Assembly: GCA_946405115.1 (NCBI GenBank)
Contig: CAMJGB010000005.1
Coordinates: 1-21,644, forward strand
DNA from: an uncultured Clostridia bacterium
Lineage (GTDB): Bacteria > Bacillota > Clostridia > Saccharofermentanales > Saccharofermentanaceae
Reading direction: 5' to 3'
DNA: 21,644 bases
The notes under the pieces are model-generated. The model worked only from the letters and a program-made list of their open reading frames with translations, was not told the origin of the DNA and did not search any database. The stretch's first letter is position 1. The number at the start of each line of letters is the position of its first letter. Both the position numbers and the translations under genes were made by a program. Below are positions 7,660 through 15,328 of this stretch, one piece after another.

Positions 7660-9159
7660 ATGACAACAACAGAAGCAAAGAAGAAGGTAATCGTAGTAGG
7701 CGGCGGAATCGCAGGTCTTTCTGCAGGTATCTACGCACTTAAGGCAGGATTCGACGCAGAAATCTATGAGAAGAATCCGGTAGCAGGCGGCGAGTGCATG
7801 GGCTGGAACAGACAGGGCTATCACATCGACAACTGCATCCACTGGCTGACAGGTACAGACTCCAAGACAAAGCTCTGGGAAGTATGGAAGACTTGCGGTG
7901 CTATCGATGAGAATACAGAGTATGCGAACACATCTAAGTTCTATTCTTCAAGACTCGGCGACAAGGAAGTATCACTTTGGAATGATCTTGAGAAGACACA
8001 GAAGGAATTGATCGAGGCAGCACCTGAGGATGAGGCAGAGATCAGAAAGTTCATCCAGTATGTAGAGTATGCCAAGTCCTGCGTTATCCCTTCAGACAAG
8101 CCTATGGATATGATGGGCGTTAAGGATTATATCGAGATGGGTAAGGACATGGCAGACATGCCCAAGGTCATGAAGGAGTACGGCAAGATCAACTGCGCTC
8201 AGCTCGCTGACAGATTCCAAAGCCCCGTTATGAAGAAGCTCATGACAGACTATCTTCCCGCTGAATACACAGCTTATTCCTTCCTCGTTTCATATGCGAC
8301 GATGGCTTCCGGCAACGGTAACATCCCTCTTAAGGGCTCCCTCGCCATGACACTTCGTATTGTAAAAAGATTCAAGGAGATGGGCGGCGTTCTCCATACA
8401 AACGCACCTACAAAGAGAGTCATCATCGAAGGCAAGAAGGCAACAGGTATCGAGCTTGAGGACGGCACGATCGTTAAGGCTGATGAGGTTATCACAGCTG
8501 TAGATACTAGATTCCTCTACGGCAAGCTCATCGACGAGAAGTACATGCCCAAGGAGCTTCGCAAGGCTTATACAGACAGCCAGGCTTACCCTGTAACAAG
8601 CGGCTTCCAGATAGCTTACGCTATCGACAGCAATTTCTCCGGCGAGGACACAATCTTCTTCGAGTGCGATCCGATCAAGATTGGCGACAGAACTTTCACA
8701 AGAATGTCCGTTAAGTCTTACGCTTACGACAAGTCTTTCGCACCCGAGGGTAAGACAGTACTTCAGGCTAACGTGGTTCAGACAGACGCTGACTATCTTT
8801 TCTGGGAGAGCCTTTCCAAGGAAGAGTACAAGGCAAAGAAGGATGAACTCGCTTCTGAGATGACAAAGAGGATCGTTAAGGAGTTCCCTGAGCTTGAGGG
8901 CAAGATCGAGCTTCTCGATTGCTGGACACCTCTGACGTATAATAGATACTGTAATGCATACCACGGTTCTTACATGGGATTCGTTACAACGGTCGGCAAC
9001 AAGCAGATGAGATTTAAGGGCGTCGTTAAGGGCGTAGACAATCTCTTCATCGCAGGCCAGTGGGTAATGAGCCCCGGCGGCCTCCCGATCGCAGTAGTTT
9101 CCGGTAAGTTCGCGGTACAGAGAATTCTTAAGAGAGACAAGAGAAGCATCGAGATCTGA
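7660..9159 (+). CDS. Phytoene desaturase/CrtI-like FAD-dependent oxidoreductase
   Basis: This 499-residue protein has an N-terminal dinucleotide-binding motif, VVGGGIAGLSAG at 12-23 with the ribose-binding E37, followed by GGECMGWNRQGY at 43-54. Its C-terminus carries the matching FAD motif, VDNLFIAGQWVMSPGGLP. This is the layout of the CrtI/RetSat/phytoene dehydrogenase-like flavoproteins, which saturate, desaturate or isomerise polyunsaturated lipids and carotenoids. No carotenoid genes are nearby, so a carotenoid role is unlikely; a fatty acid or other hydrophobic substrate is more plausible (inference). AGGAGG at 7646-7651 lies 8 bases before the ATG. Codon choice is strongly biased (AAG for Lys, ACA for Thr, ATC for Ile), suggesting high expression when induced. 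The tetR gene follows after 8 bases. Confidence 0.9.
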   Translation: MTTTEAKKKVIVVGGGIAGLSAGIYALKAGFDAEIYEKNPVAGGECMGWNRQGYHIDNCIHWLTGTDSKTKLWEVWKTCGAIDENTEYANTSKFYSSRLGDKEVSLWNDLEKTQKELIEAAPEDEAEIRKFIQYVEYAKSCVIPSDKPMDMMGVKDYIEMGKDMADMPKVMKEYGKINCAQLADRFQSPVMKKLMTDYLPAEYTAYSFLVSYATMASGNGNIPLKGSLAMTLRIVKRFKEMGGVLHTNAPTKRVIIEGKKATGIELEDGTIVKADEVITAVDTRFLYGKLIDEKYMPKELRKAYTDSQAYPVTSGFQIAYAIDSNFSGEDTIFFECDPIKIGDRTFTRMSVKSYAYDKSFAPEGKTVLQANVVQTDADYLFWESLSKEEYKAKKDELASEMTKRIVKEFPELEGKIELLDCWTPLTYNRYCNAYHGSYMGFVTTVGNKQMRFKGVVKGVDNLFIAGQWVMSPGGLPIAVVSGKFAVQRILKRDKRSIEI

Positions 9160-9167
9160 GGCTTAAC

Positions 9168-9752
9168 ATGACGCGAAAAGAACAGAAAGAAGAGAGACGT
9201 AAAGCCATACTTATGACGGCGCTGAACCTTTTCGTAGAGAAGGGGTATTACGACACCAAGATCACAGACATCGCTGCGGCGGTGCCGATGAGTACGGGAC
9301 TGATGTTCCACTACTTCGAGTCTAAGGAGGTGCTCCTGCTCGAGCTCGTGAAGATGGGTGCCGAGGGAACGCAGGCTTTAAGCTCGGGTCCCGCTGCGCA
9401 GGCGATGGCAGACCTTCCGGCGGACCAGTACCTCAAGGGCTTCCTGCAGCAGATGTTTTCGTTTGCCAATGAGCAGCCGTGGGTCTTCAATATGTTCGTA
9501 CTCATGGGACAGGTAAGACGTAACGGCATGCCCGAGGAGGCACGTAAAGTCGCGATGGCCGTTAACTCCATAGACTTTACTGCAGCGCTCATCGCGCGCG
9601 GACAGATGGACGGCGTCTTCCGTGCAGGCGACCCGATACTGATGTCGAGATGCTTCTGGGCGTCCGTTCAGGGCATCATGGAAGAGATGGCTATGGACAG
9701 GGAGATGGAAGCTCCGGATCCTGAGTGGATAGTCTCGATATTGAAAGCTTAA
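9168..9752 (+). CDS. TetR/AcrR family transcriptional regulator
   Basis: The 194-residue product has the TetR DNA-binding domain at its N-terminus: RRKAILMTALNLFVEKGYYDTKI at about 10-32, then IAAAVPMSTGLMFHYFESKEVLL at about 35-57, where the MFHYFESKE recognition helix is the family hallmark. The C-terminal helical domain resembles the usual ligand-binding fold without a diagnostic motif. It starts 8 bases after the flavoprotein gene, with a short TGAGG ribosome site that overlaps the flavoprotein stop, so translation is probably coupled. Two identical-core palindromes sit at the operon's promoter, as expected if this protein represses its own operon. The ligand is likely the flavoprotein's substrate or product (inference). 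Confidence 0.93.
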   Translation: MTRKEQKEERRKAILMTALNLFVEKGYYDTKITDIAAAVPMSTGLMFHYFESKEVLLLELVKMGAEGTQALSSGPAAQAMADLPADQYLKGFLQQMFSFANEQPWVFNMFVLMGQVRRNGMPEEARKVAMAVNSIDFTAALIARGQMDGVFRAGDPILMSRCFWASVQGIMEEMAMDREMEAPDPEWIVSILKA

Positions 9753-9775
9753 AGAGAGCAAAGGATTAATTGTGA

Positions 9776-9829
9776 CCTCCATAAACGATTCCCGTCTTAA
9801 TTGGTGAGACACGTTTATGGAGGCTTTTT
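9776..9829 (+). terminator. Strong hairpin with U-tract: terminator that also sequesters the next gene's ribosome site
   Basis: CCTCCATAAACG at 9776-9787 pairs perfectly with CGTTTATGGAGG at 9812-9823, a 12-bp stem followed by C and five T. Inside the 24-base loop GTCT (9794-9797) can pair with AGAC (9807-9810). It lies 23 bases after the tetR stop, as an intrinsic terminator would. The last five bases of the 3' arm, GGAGG at 9819-9823, are also the Shine-Dalgarno of the lipoprotein gene, 8 bases before its ATG at 9832, and CCTCC in the 5' arm pairs with it. It can therefore act as terminator, as a translation lock, or both. Confidence 0.8.
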
Positions 9830-9831
9830 AT

Positions 9832-11295
9832 ATGAAGAGAAGTATATGTTCTATATTATCAGTTGCAATGATGCTGTCCGCGGTTACAGGCTGCTCGCAG
9901 ACGGTTTCCGAGACAGAGGCTGATGAAATATCTGAAGTTGAGTCCGCGGTTGAGACTGCTTCAGGCGACAGGATCATTCCTTTCCTCGGCGGATATACAC
10001 CTGACGAATGGACACCTGAGTACAACGAGTATCTGTATGGTTTCATAGACCTGGATGGAAATGTTATATATGAGCCGGTCTTTGACAGCTATACATACAG
10101 CGATGATGCGGATGCTTATATCGTAAAGGGTGATGAGAACGGAGTTATCAAGTACGGAATTCTCACGGCGGATGGTGAGAATTTTACAGGACTTATCTAT
10201 GACGGCGCATGGAAGACGACTGGTGAAGATGATCTTTGTTTCTTCGTATCGACTGTTGATGGTGATGAGATTACAGTAACAAGTATCGATTCCAATCTTG
10301 AGATGCTCGATGTGAATACGATCACTTTAGATCCGGACGCACTTCCGTTTGATATTGAGACATCAGAAATATGCGTTCAGTATCTTAGAGAAGGCAGAGC
10401 GGTAATAACTGACAACAGTGTGTTCTACAACATGCGTTATATCGTTGATACAACTACAGGCGAGGTTATCTATACGGAACCCGGATTTGCTGATGCTAAG
10501 ATCTTCGGAGACGTTATTGTTGAACAGGATGTTAGCGGCCAGGGCATCGTTGTTTACGATATGGACGGTAATGTTTTGATCGATGATATCGAGGCTTATT
10601 CCGGTCAGATTAACGATGACAGCTACATGGTTCTCGAGGATGGAGATCTTAATATCTACGATACATCATGGCATATAAAGACCTCTATGTTTGTTGGCGA
10701 GAATGCGGTAGCGATGACTTCATTCGGCAATATCGCTGTATGTGTGAACGGCAGCTCGAAGCTGTACGACCAGAATCTTCAGTACATCTGTGATGTTGAT
10801 AACCTTGATCTTAATGAGGGACTGTATCTTAGAGATTTCCACGGCTTCGGTCAGGGTGACATGTTCTTTCACGCACTCTATTCTACAGACGAGATCATCA
10901 ACATGAACACCGGTGCACGTATGGCAGAAGAGGACGGTTTCTTCTCTTCATTCGAGGGTGGATATATCATCTCTGATAACGTAAGCAACGGCAATGATCC
11001 GGTTAAGAGATGGAGAGTTTATGACGGTAACTTCAATCTCCTTTTGGATGATAATGGCATGGCAGAAATCGTTGTGGATAAGATCACAAATGATGTTTAT
11101 GTTGTTAGTCTTGACGGGGATACAATGACTGTTTATTCACTTCCCGACGGCGAGGTTCTCTTCGAGACTACTGACTACAGTTCAAATTATCTGTATGCAT
11201 ATGACGGTATGTTCTACGGTTCGGATACCAATACGACATTCCTTCTTAACAGCGACGGAGAAGCCGTATTCGAATACGAAGTAGGCAATGCGTAA
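9832..11295 (+). CDS. Lipoprotein with WG-repeat-like extracytoplasmic domain
   Basis: The 487-residue product starts with a signal peptide ending in the lipobox AVTGC (C21), then an acidic linker to about residue 45. The rest is a long acidic, aromatic-rich beta region with short recurring units of the type YGFIDLDGNVIYEPVFDSY (68-86), also seen as MDGNVLIDD and SLDGDTMTVYSLPDGEVLFE. These resemble WG repeats or a beta-propeller of a surface protein, but no catalytic motif is visible. The start at 9832 is chosen over an in-frame ATG at 9817, since that one lies inside the hairpin stem and the GGAGG at 9819-9823 is spaced 8 bases from 9832. The function is unknown. Expression should depend on opening the upstream hairpin, or on a transcript starting within it. 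Confidence 0.85.
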   Translation: MKRSICSILSVAMMLSAVTGCSQTVSETEADEISEVESAVETASGDRIIPFLGGYTPDEWTPEYNEYLYGFIDLDGNVIYEPVFDSYTYSDDADAYIVKGDENGVIKYGILTADGENFTGLIYDGAWKTTGEDDLCFFVSTVDGDEITVTSIDSNLEMLDVNTITLDPDALPFDIETSEICVQYLREGRAVITDNSVFYNMRYIVDTTTGEVIYTEPGFADAKIFGDVIVEQDVSGQGIVVYDMDGNVLIDDIEAYSGQINDDSYMVLEDGDLNIYDTSWHIKTSMFVGENAVAMTSFGNIAVCVNGSSKLYDQNLQYICDVDNLDLNEGLYLRDFHGFGQGDMFFHALYSTDEIINMNTGARMAEEDGFFSSFEGGYIISDNVSNGNDPVKRWRVYDGNFNLLLDDNGMAEIVVDKITNDVYVVSLDGDTMTVYSLPDGEVLFETTDYSSNYLYAYDGMFYGSDTNTTFLLNSDGEAVFEYEVGNA

Positions 11296-11313
11296 GAGTT
11301 ATATTAAGATAAT

Positions 11314-11356
11314 GAGGTGACTAAGTATGTTGAATGGTTTCTTGTATATTGCGTAA
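11314..11356 (+). other. Short out-of-frame ORF with the best ribosome site, at the start of the PF06541-like gene
   Basis: GAGGTG at 11314-11319 is placed 7 bases before an ATG at 11327 that encodes only nine residues (MLNGFLYIA) before TAA at 11354-11356. The larger gene reads in another frame from GTG at 11317, which the same Shine-Dalgarno overlaps. It is either a regulatory mini-ORF or the trace of a one-base deletion at the original start. Confidence 0.4.
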
Positions 11357-11823
11357 CAGGTTGGCTCTATGAGTCGATCTGGTGTGCCATGATCGATGAG
11401 AACGGCGGCTTCATTAACCGCGGATTCCTCTACGGACCATGGCTTCCGATATACGGCTTCTCGATGCTCATAATCATGTGTGTCATCTGGAAGTTTAAGA
11501 TCAAGAAACCATTCTTCATTTTTCTTACAGGAGCAGTATTATCAACAACAGCCGAACTGATCGGCAGCTACTTCATGGATTGGCTGTGCGGAGGTTTTCT
11601 GTGGAATTATTCGAATTTCTTCATGAACTTCCAGGGCCGTATCGCTTTGAAGCCTGCCATCATGTTCGGTCTTCTTATATTAGGCGGCGTGCTTGTAATC
11701 CATCCCAAGATGACCGCGCTTCAGAAGAAGTATAAAGACTCGATCGTCCACAAGATACTGTTTGGTATTGTCACTCTTGCCTTCGTGGCGGATCTGGCCA
11801 TAAGCCTGATTGTTAAGACGTGA
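11317..11823 (+). CDS. PF06541-like (CmpB/putative ABC type IV) integral membrane protein
   Basis: The 168-residue product has four to five hydrophobic helices. Its N-terminal VEWFLVYCVTGWLYESIW, the following RGFLYGPWLPIYGF, and the later TAELIGSYFMDW motif fit the PF06541 family of small Bacillota membrane proteins, annotated as putative ABC transporter permeases although no ATPase is needed or known. The frame can only open at GTG 11317, because a stop lies just upstream at 11305-11307, and the ribosome site GAGGTG overlaps that codon, so the start is uncertain. A one-base loss near 11332 would explain this: one extra base would join the well-placed ATG at 11327 to the present frame. Function is unknown. 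Confidence 0.78.
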   Translation: MTKYVEWFLVYCVTGWLYESIWCAMIDENGGFINRGFLYGPWLPIYGFSMLIIMCVIWKFKIKKPFFIFLTGAVLSTTAELIGSYFMDWLCGGFLWNYSNFFMNFQGRIALKPAIMFGLLILGGVLVIHPKMTALQKKYKDSIVHKILFGIVTLAFVADLAISLIVKT

Positions 11824-11838
11824 CGAAGATGTTATAAA
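11810..11838 (+). promoter_or_regulatory. Putative promoter for luxE-luxC, giving a leaderless transcript
   Basis: TTGTTA at 11810-11815 and TATAAA at 11833-11838 are 17 bases apart. The -10 box ends only 8 bases before the ATG at 11847, and no Shine-Dalgarno lies between, so transcription should begin at or within 2 bases of the start codon. Confidence 0.55.
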
Positions 11839-11846
11839 ATACTTTT

Positions 11847-12950
11847 ATGAAGCTTCGAAGGAAACTGTTCTCTACAAAGGACCCGTACGACCTCAGTAAG
11901 GATGAGTTGTTTATTGGTGCCTGCAAAGAGAACTGGTCCTATCTGGTTTCTCACTGTGAAGACTACAAGAAGATAAGTGACGGTCTTGGGGTTAAGTCTG
12001 TCGACGACATTAAATCCCCCGAAAACCTTCCTATAATTCCCACCATGTTTCTTAAGCAGCACGACATGAGGTCGGGCGCATACATAGCATCAGCAACTTC
12101 TTCCGGTACAAGCGGAAACTTCAGCACCATAAGATTCGATCTTGGAGGACTGTGGGCCGACCTTAAGATGGCGCTTAACATGTCTACCTATCACAAGATA
12201 CTCTCGCCCCGTCCGTGCAGATACATAGTCATGGGCTACAAGATGCACAGAGGTAACAAGACCGCCATCGCGAAGACCGCTTTCCTTACTACGCTCCTTG
12301 CTCCTGCCATAAGCCGCAAGTATATCCTTAAGTTCAAGGACGGCGAGTATAAGCCTGATTTCGATGGGGTAATGGAAGCTGTGCAGAAGTATGCTAAGGG
12401 CAAGATTCCGGTGCGCTTCATGGGCTTTCCGGCATACACTTTCTTCCTGCTGCAGATGCTCGATGAGAAGGGCATTAACGTGACGCTTCCTAAGCACTCC
12501 AAGATCCTTCTCGGAGGCGGGTGGAAGCAGTTTTACAAAGAAGCTGTCGATAAGCAGACTTTCTATAAGCTCGCGAAGAAGGTTCTCGGTATAGATGAAG
12601 AGAACATAACCGAGTACTACGGTGCTGTCGAGCATCAGATACTCTATACGCATTGCAAGAATCATAACTTCCATGTGCCTGTATTCAGCAAGATCGTAAT
12701 AAGGGATCCTGATACACTCGAGCCCACCGGTAAGGATCAGATAGGACTCATGAATCTCATCACTCCGCTTCTTACGGCTACGCCGGTTCTGTCTATCATG
12801 ACGGATGATCTGGGCGTGCTTCATGACGGCAGTAAATGCGGGTGCGGCATAGAGGCGCCGTACTTCGAGATAATCGGACGCGTTGCTCCGAGCGAGATCA
12901 AGACTTGCGCAGCTGGTGCGGCAGATATATTGAACGGAGCGGGCAAATGA
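11847..12950 (+). CDS. luxE: LuxE-like acyl-protein synthetase
   Basis: The 367-residue product matches the LuxE/PF04443 branch of adenylate-forming enzymes. SSGTSGN at 85-91 is the phosphate-binding loop; WKQFYKE at 226-232 and EYYGAVEH at 256-263 are internal family stretches; MTDDLGVL at 318-325 contains the conserved ribose-binding Asp. C354, near the C-terminus, sits where LuxE carries the cysteine that receives the acyl group (my placement, by position). LuxE activates fatty acids with ATP and passes the acyl group to LuxC. The downstream gene is luxC-like and overlaps it by ATGA (12947-12950), so the two form the classical reductase pair. There is no ribosome site before the ATG; a promoter just upstream suggests a leaderless mRNA. 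Chain length is unknown. Confidence 0.88.
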   Translation: MKLRRKLFSTKDPYDLSKDELFIGACKENWSYLVSHCEDYKKISDGLGVKSVDDIKSPENLPIIPTMFLKQHDMRSGAYIASATSSGTSGNFSTIRFDLGGLWADLKMALNMSTYHKILSPRPCRYIVMGYKMHRGNKTAIAKTAFLTTLLAPAISRKYILKFKDGEYKPDFDGVMEAVQKYAKGKIPVRFMGFPAYTFFLLQMLDEKGINVTLPKHSKILLGGGWKQFYKEAVDKQTFYKLAKKVLGIDEENITEYYGAVEHQILYTHCKNHNFHVPVFSKIVIRDPDTLEPTGKDQIGLMNLITPLLTATPVLSIMTDDLGVLHDGSKCGCGIEAPYFEIIGRVAPSEIKTCAAGAADILNGAGK

Positions 12951-14242
12951 TACTTTACGCAGGGAAGACATACGACAGTTCAGAGCAGAACAGACTTCTT
13001 GATGAACTTAAGGACAGGATACCCGAGACTCTTGCCAAGGAGCCTCTTGCTCCCGATGTCGTCATCGATGCGATAGATAAGCTAAGGCAGGATACTCTCG
13101 CGGGTAAGTTCGATGAGCTTCTGATTAATCTCCCTCAAGATGCAGTTGAGTCGTACAAGGCTCAGGCTGCGGTACTGTTGTCCAAGGACATGCTCCGCTT
13201 AAAGCTTAAGACTGAGCTCCAAGATACATCTGATTATGAGACAGATGGCGCTGAAGGCTTCTCGCGCATCAAGGTTAAGACTATGCCTTTGGGCGTCATA
13301 CTTCACATAGCTGCAGGCAACATGGATTTCCTTCCCGCGTACTCACTTGCAGAAGGACTTCTTACAGGCAACATAAACATACTTAAACTGCCGTCTGCGG
13401 ATGACGGCTTATCTCTTAAGCTCATCATGCAGCTCATCGAGTATGAGCCGGAGCTTACGGACTACATTTATGTCTTCGACACGCCTTCTTCTGACGTGTA
13501 CGGCATGCAGAAGATGGCCTCGCTTTCTAACGGTATCAGCGTGTGGGGAAGTGACATCGCTATCGATGCCGTGCGCAAGATGGCGCCTACCGGAGTAAAG
13601 CTAATCGAGTGGGGACAGAAGCTTGGCTTCTGCTACGTCTCACATCTCGAAAAGCAGTCGAACGCAGACGAGGAGCTCGTGGCTCTTGCCGAGCACATCG
13701 CGAATACGAAGCAGCTCTTGTGCAGCTCGTGTCAGGTGATATACATCAACAGTGAAAGCGAAGAGGAGAAGAAACTTTTTGCGCAAAGGTTCGCGCCGCT
13801 TCTTGAGGAGGCTGTGGGCAAGAATAAGACGGACGAGATTGGAGTTCGCGCGAGGGATACGCTCGTAAGTTATACCGCGAGACTTAAGGGTATGCTCGGC
13901 GAGGAAGAAGTATCAAGCGATGTGATCAAGAAGCGCGGATGCAGCGTGATCATCTCGGATAACAGCAAGCTTGAGTTGTCTCCCATGATGTGTAATGTGC
14001 TTGTGAAGAATCTTCCGGAAGATAAGCTTACTAAAGTGCTTATCGAGAGTAAAAACTATCTTCAGACGGCGGGGCTTATATGCCCTGATGAGGAGCGCGG
14101 TCGGCTTACTGATGCGCTTTTAAGAAGCGGTCTTATAAGAGTTACAAAGGGCGGCAATATGAGCGCGTATTTCCCCGGTGAATCACACGACGGCGATTAT
14201 GCGTTAAGACGATACATAAGACATGTGAATATTGAGTTGTAA
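12947..14242 (+). CDS. luxC: LuxC-like acyl-CoA/acyl-enzyme reductase (fatty aldehyde forming)
   Basis: The 431-residue protein belongs to the LuxC branch of aldehyde dehydrogenases. MPLGVILHIAAGNMDFLPAYSLAEGLLTGN at about 113-142 is the nucleotide-binding core, and LLCSSCQVIYIN at 258-269 holds the catalytic cysteine, C259 by comparison with the CSS-Q pattern of LuxC; C262 is an alternative. The reaction is NADPH-dependent reduction of an acyl group, delivered by LuxE or as acyl-CoA, to a long-chain aldehyde. The ATG at 12947 overlaps the luxE stop by four bases; an in-frame upstream start inside luxE is ignored. No luxD thioesterase or luxAB luciferase is present in the window, so the aldehyde serves another purpose. 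Confidence 0.9.
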   Translation: MILYAGKTYDSSEQNRLLDELKDRIPETLAKEPLAPDVVIDAIDKLRQDTLAGKFDELLINLPQDAVESYKAQAAVLLSKDMLRLKLKTELQDTSDYETDGAEGFSRIKVKTMPLGVILHIAAGNMDFLPAYSLAEGLLTGNINILKLPSADDGLSLKLIMQLIEYEPELTDYIYVFDTPSSDVYGMQKMASLSNGISVWGSDIAIDAVRKMAPTGVKLIEWGQKLGFCYVSHLEKQSNADEELVALAEHIANTKQLLCSSCQVIYINSESEEEKKLFAQRFAPLLEEAVGKNKTDEIGVRARDTLVSYTARLKGMLGEEEVSSDVIKKRGCSVIISDNSKLELSPMMCNVLVKNLPEDKLTKVLIESKNYLQTAGLICPDEERGRLTDALLRSGLIRVTKGGNMSAYFPGESHDGDYALRRYIRHVNIEL

Positions 14243-14260
14243 CCTTCAAAGTGTGATATT
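14232..14260 (+). promoter_or_regulatory. Weak candidate promoter for the zinc-ribbon membrane protein pair
   Basis: TTGAGT at 14232-14237 and GATATT at 14255-14260 are spaced by 17 bases, each 4 of 6 to consensus. It overlaps the end of luxC. The ribosome site GAGGG at 14271-14275 follows. The pair could equally be read from the luxE promoter. Confidence 0.3.
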
Positions 14261-14282
14261 ATTATTTACCGAGGGAAAAAAT

Positions 14283-14789
14283 ATGGATAGATATTTTAAC
14301 AGGGAAAAACTCAAGGGATCTAATAAGTTTCTCGTTATGTGTTACGTCTTGTTCGGCGTGATACTGTTACCTTTGATCATAATTCTGATCGCAGGTATTC
14401 AGGAAGGCGAGACTCATATGATCGTAACTGCGAGCATTCTTTTGACGATCCTGACTGCGGAGTTGGTATTCTTTATTTTGGTCATTAAGAAATCAAACCG
14501 TGCCAAGAGATATGCGCCTATCTTCGAAGAGGATCATGACGGAATTCTCACATATAAGCGTATCGACGAGATGACAGGCTACGGCGTTGAGCGAATCAAG
14601 AAGGACGTAAATTGGCTTCTTCAGGCAGGCTATCTTCAGAATGCAGTTGCCGATGAAGAGAAGGTAATCTTGCTAAGAGAGAATGAGTTCATCAATATAA
14701 CATGCCCTACATGCGGAGCGTCGAATGAGATTAGGATCGGAAGCTCTAATAAGTGTAAGCACTGCGGTTCGTACTTAAGGAGAGTATGA
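14283..14789 (+). CDS. Two-helix membrane protein with winged-helix-like region and C-terminal zinc ribbon
   Basis: I do not recognise a named family. The 168-residue product has two membrane helices at about 16-38 and 46-68, a charged helical region at about 75-135 (FEEDHDGILTYKRI, then ERIKKDVNWLLQAGYL) whose helix-turn-helix and hairpin pattern resembles a small winged helix, and a zinc ribbon with CPTC at 141-144 and CKHC at 158-161. The ATG at 14283 is preceded by GAGGG at 14271-14275, 7 bases away; an earlier in-frame ATG inside luxC has no ribosome site. The next gene encodes a protein with the same architecture, so the two are likely tandem paralogues acting as a pair in the membrane. 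Confidence 0.8.
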   Translation: MDRYFNREKLKGSNKFLVMCYVLFGVILLPLIIILIAGIQEGETHMIVTASILLTILTAELVFFILVIKKSNRAKRYAPIFEEDHDGILTYKRIDEMTGYGVERIKKDVNWLLQAGYLQNAVADEEKVILLRENEFINITCPTCGASNEIRIGSSNKCKHCGSYLRRV

Positions 14790-14790
14790 C

Positions 14791-15327
14791 ATGTATAAGA
14801 ACAATAACAGATACACAAGTACTTTGGTCTGGTCCATATTGGGACTTGTATTCGGTATCGGACCGGCTTTGCTGTGGGGATTCTTTCTGTTGGCATTCAT
14901 CCTTGATGGAAGTTTTGAGATTTCCGTTATCGTATTCTCTTCGTTCTTCCTTGCCATCGGTGTTCTCTTTACCGTGCTGGGAATTAAGGGCCTGTCATCG
15001 ATACTCGTAGTGGCATTCTGCAACAGGATCTTCGAGCAGGATCCGGACGGAATCATTGAGATGGATTCCGTTCTTGCCAAGAAGGGCGCGAAGAAGGGTT
15101 CTTCCTACGAGAGAAGAGTAATCCGCGCTGTAGAGAAGGATTATTTTAACAAGCTGACTTATGACCGCACATACAGAGTGTTCGAGCTGTCAGACCGCGT
15201 TAACAATATGGAAGATTACAAGAATCGCTTCATCGGAAAGAACTGCCCCAACTGCGGTGCACCTCTTAAGATTAAGAAGGGATTTTCCGTTATCTGCGAT
15301 AAGTGCGGCCAGGAAGTAAAGGCTTAA
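14791..15327 (+). CDS. Second two-helix membrane protein with C-terminal zinc ribbon (paralogue of the previous gene)
   Basis: The 178-residue product repeats the layout of its neighbour: membrane helices at about 12-37 and 43-65, a soluble helical region with IFEQDPDGIIE at 80-90 that matches the neighbour's IFEEDHDGILT, and a zinc ribbon with CPNC at 152-155 and CDKC at 169-172. The remaining sequence has diverged strongly, which suggests an old duplication. The ATG at 14791 is 1 base after the neighbour's stop and follows AAGGAGAG with about 6-base spacing, so co-translation is expected. The function is unknown; the soluble half faces the cytoplasm if the positive-inside rule holds for the Lys/Arg-rich segment. 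The gene ends one base from the convergent ThDP enzyme gene. Confidence 0.8.
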   Translation: MYKNNNRYTSTLVWSILGLVFGIGPALLWGFFLLAFILDGSFEISVIVFSSFFLAIGVLFTVLGIKGLSSILVVAFCNRIFEQDPDGIIEMDSVLAKKGAKKGSSYERRVIRAVEKDYFNKLTYDRTYRVFELSDRVNNMEDYKNRFIGKNCPNCGAPLKIKKGFSVICDKCGQEVKA

Positions 15328-15328
15328 A

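Noticed and set aside
8290..8964. Minus-strand open frame of 224 codons inside the flavoprotein gene
   Set aside because: A shadow of the strong codon bias of the plus-strand gene; no domain and no start signal.
9817..9831. Earlier ATG (9817) as start of the large lipoprotein
   Set aside because: It lies inside the hairpin stem, puts the Shine-Dalgarno inside the gene and spoils the signal peptide start.
12090..12971. Minus-strand open frame of 293 codons across luxE
   Set aside because: Antisense to a motif-rich gene; the translation shows no domain.
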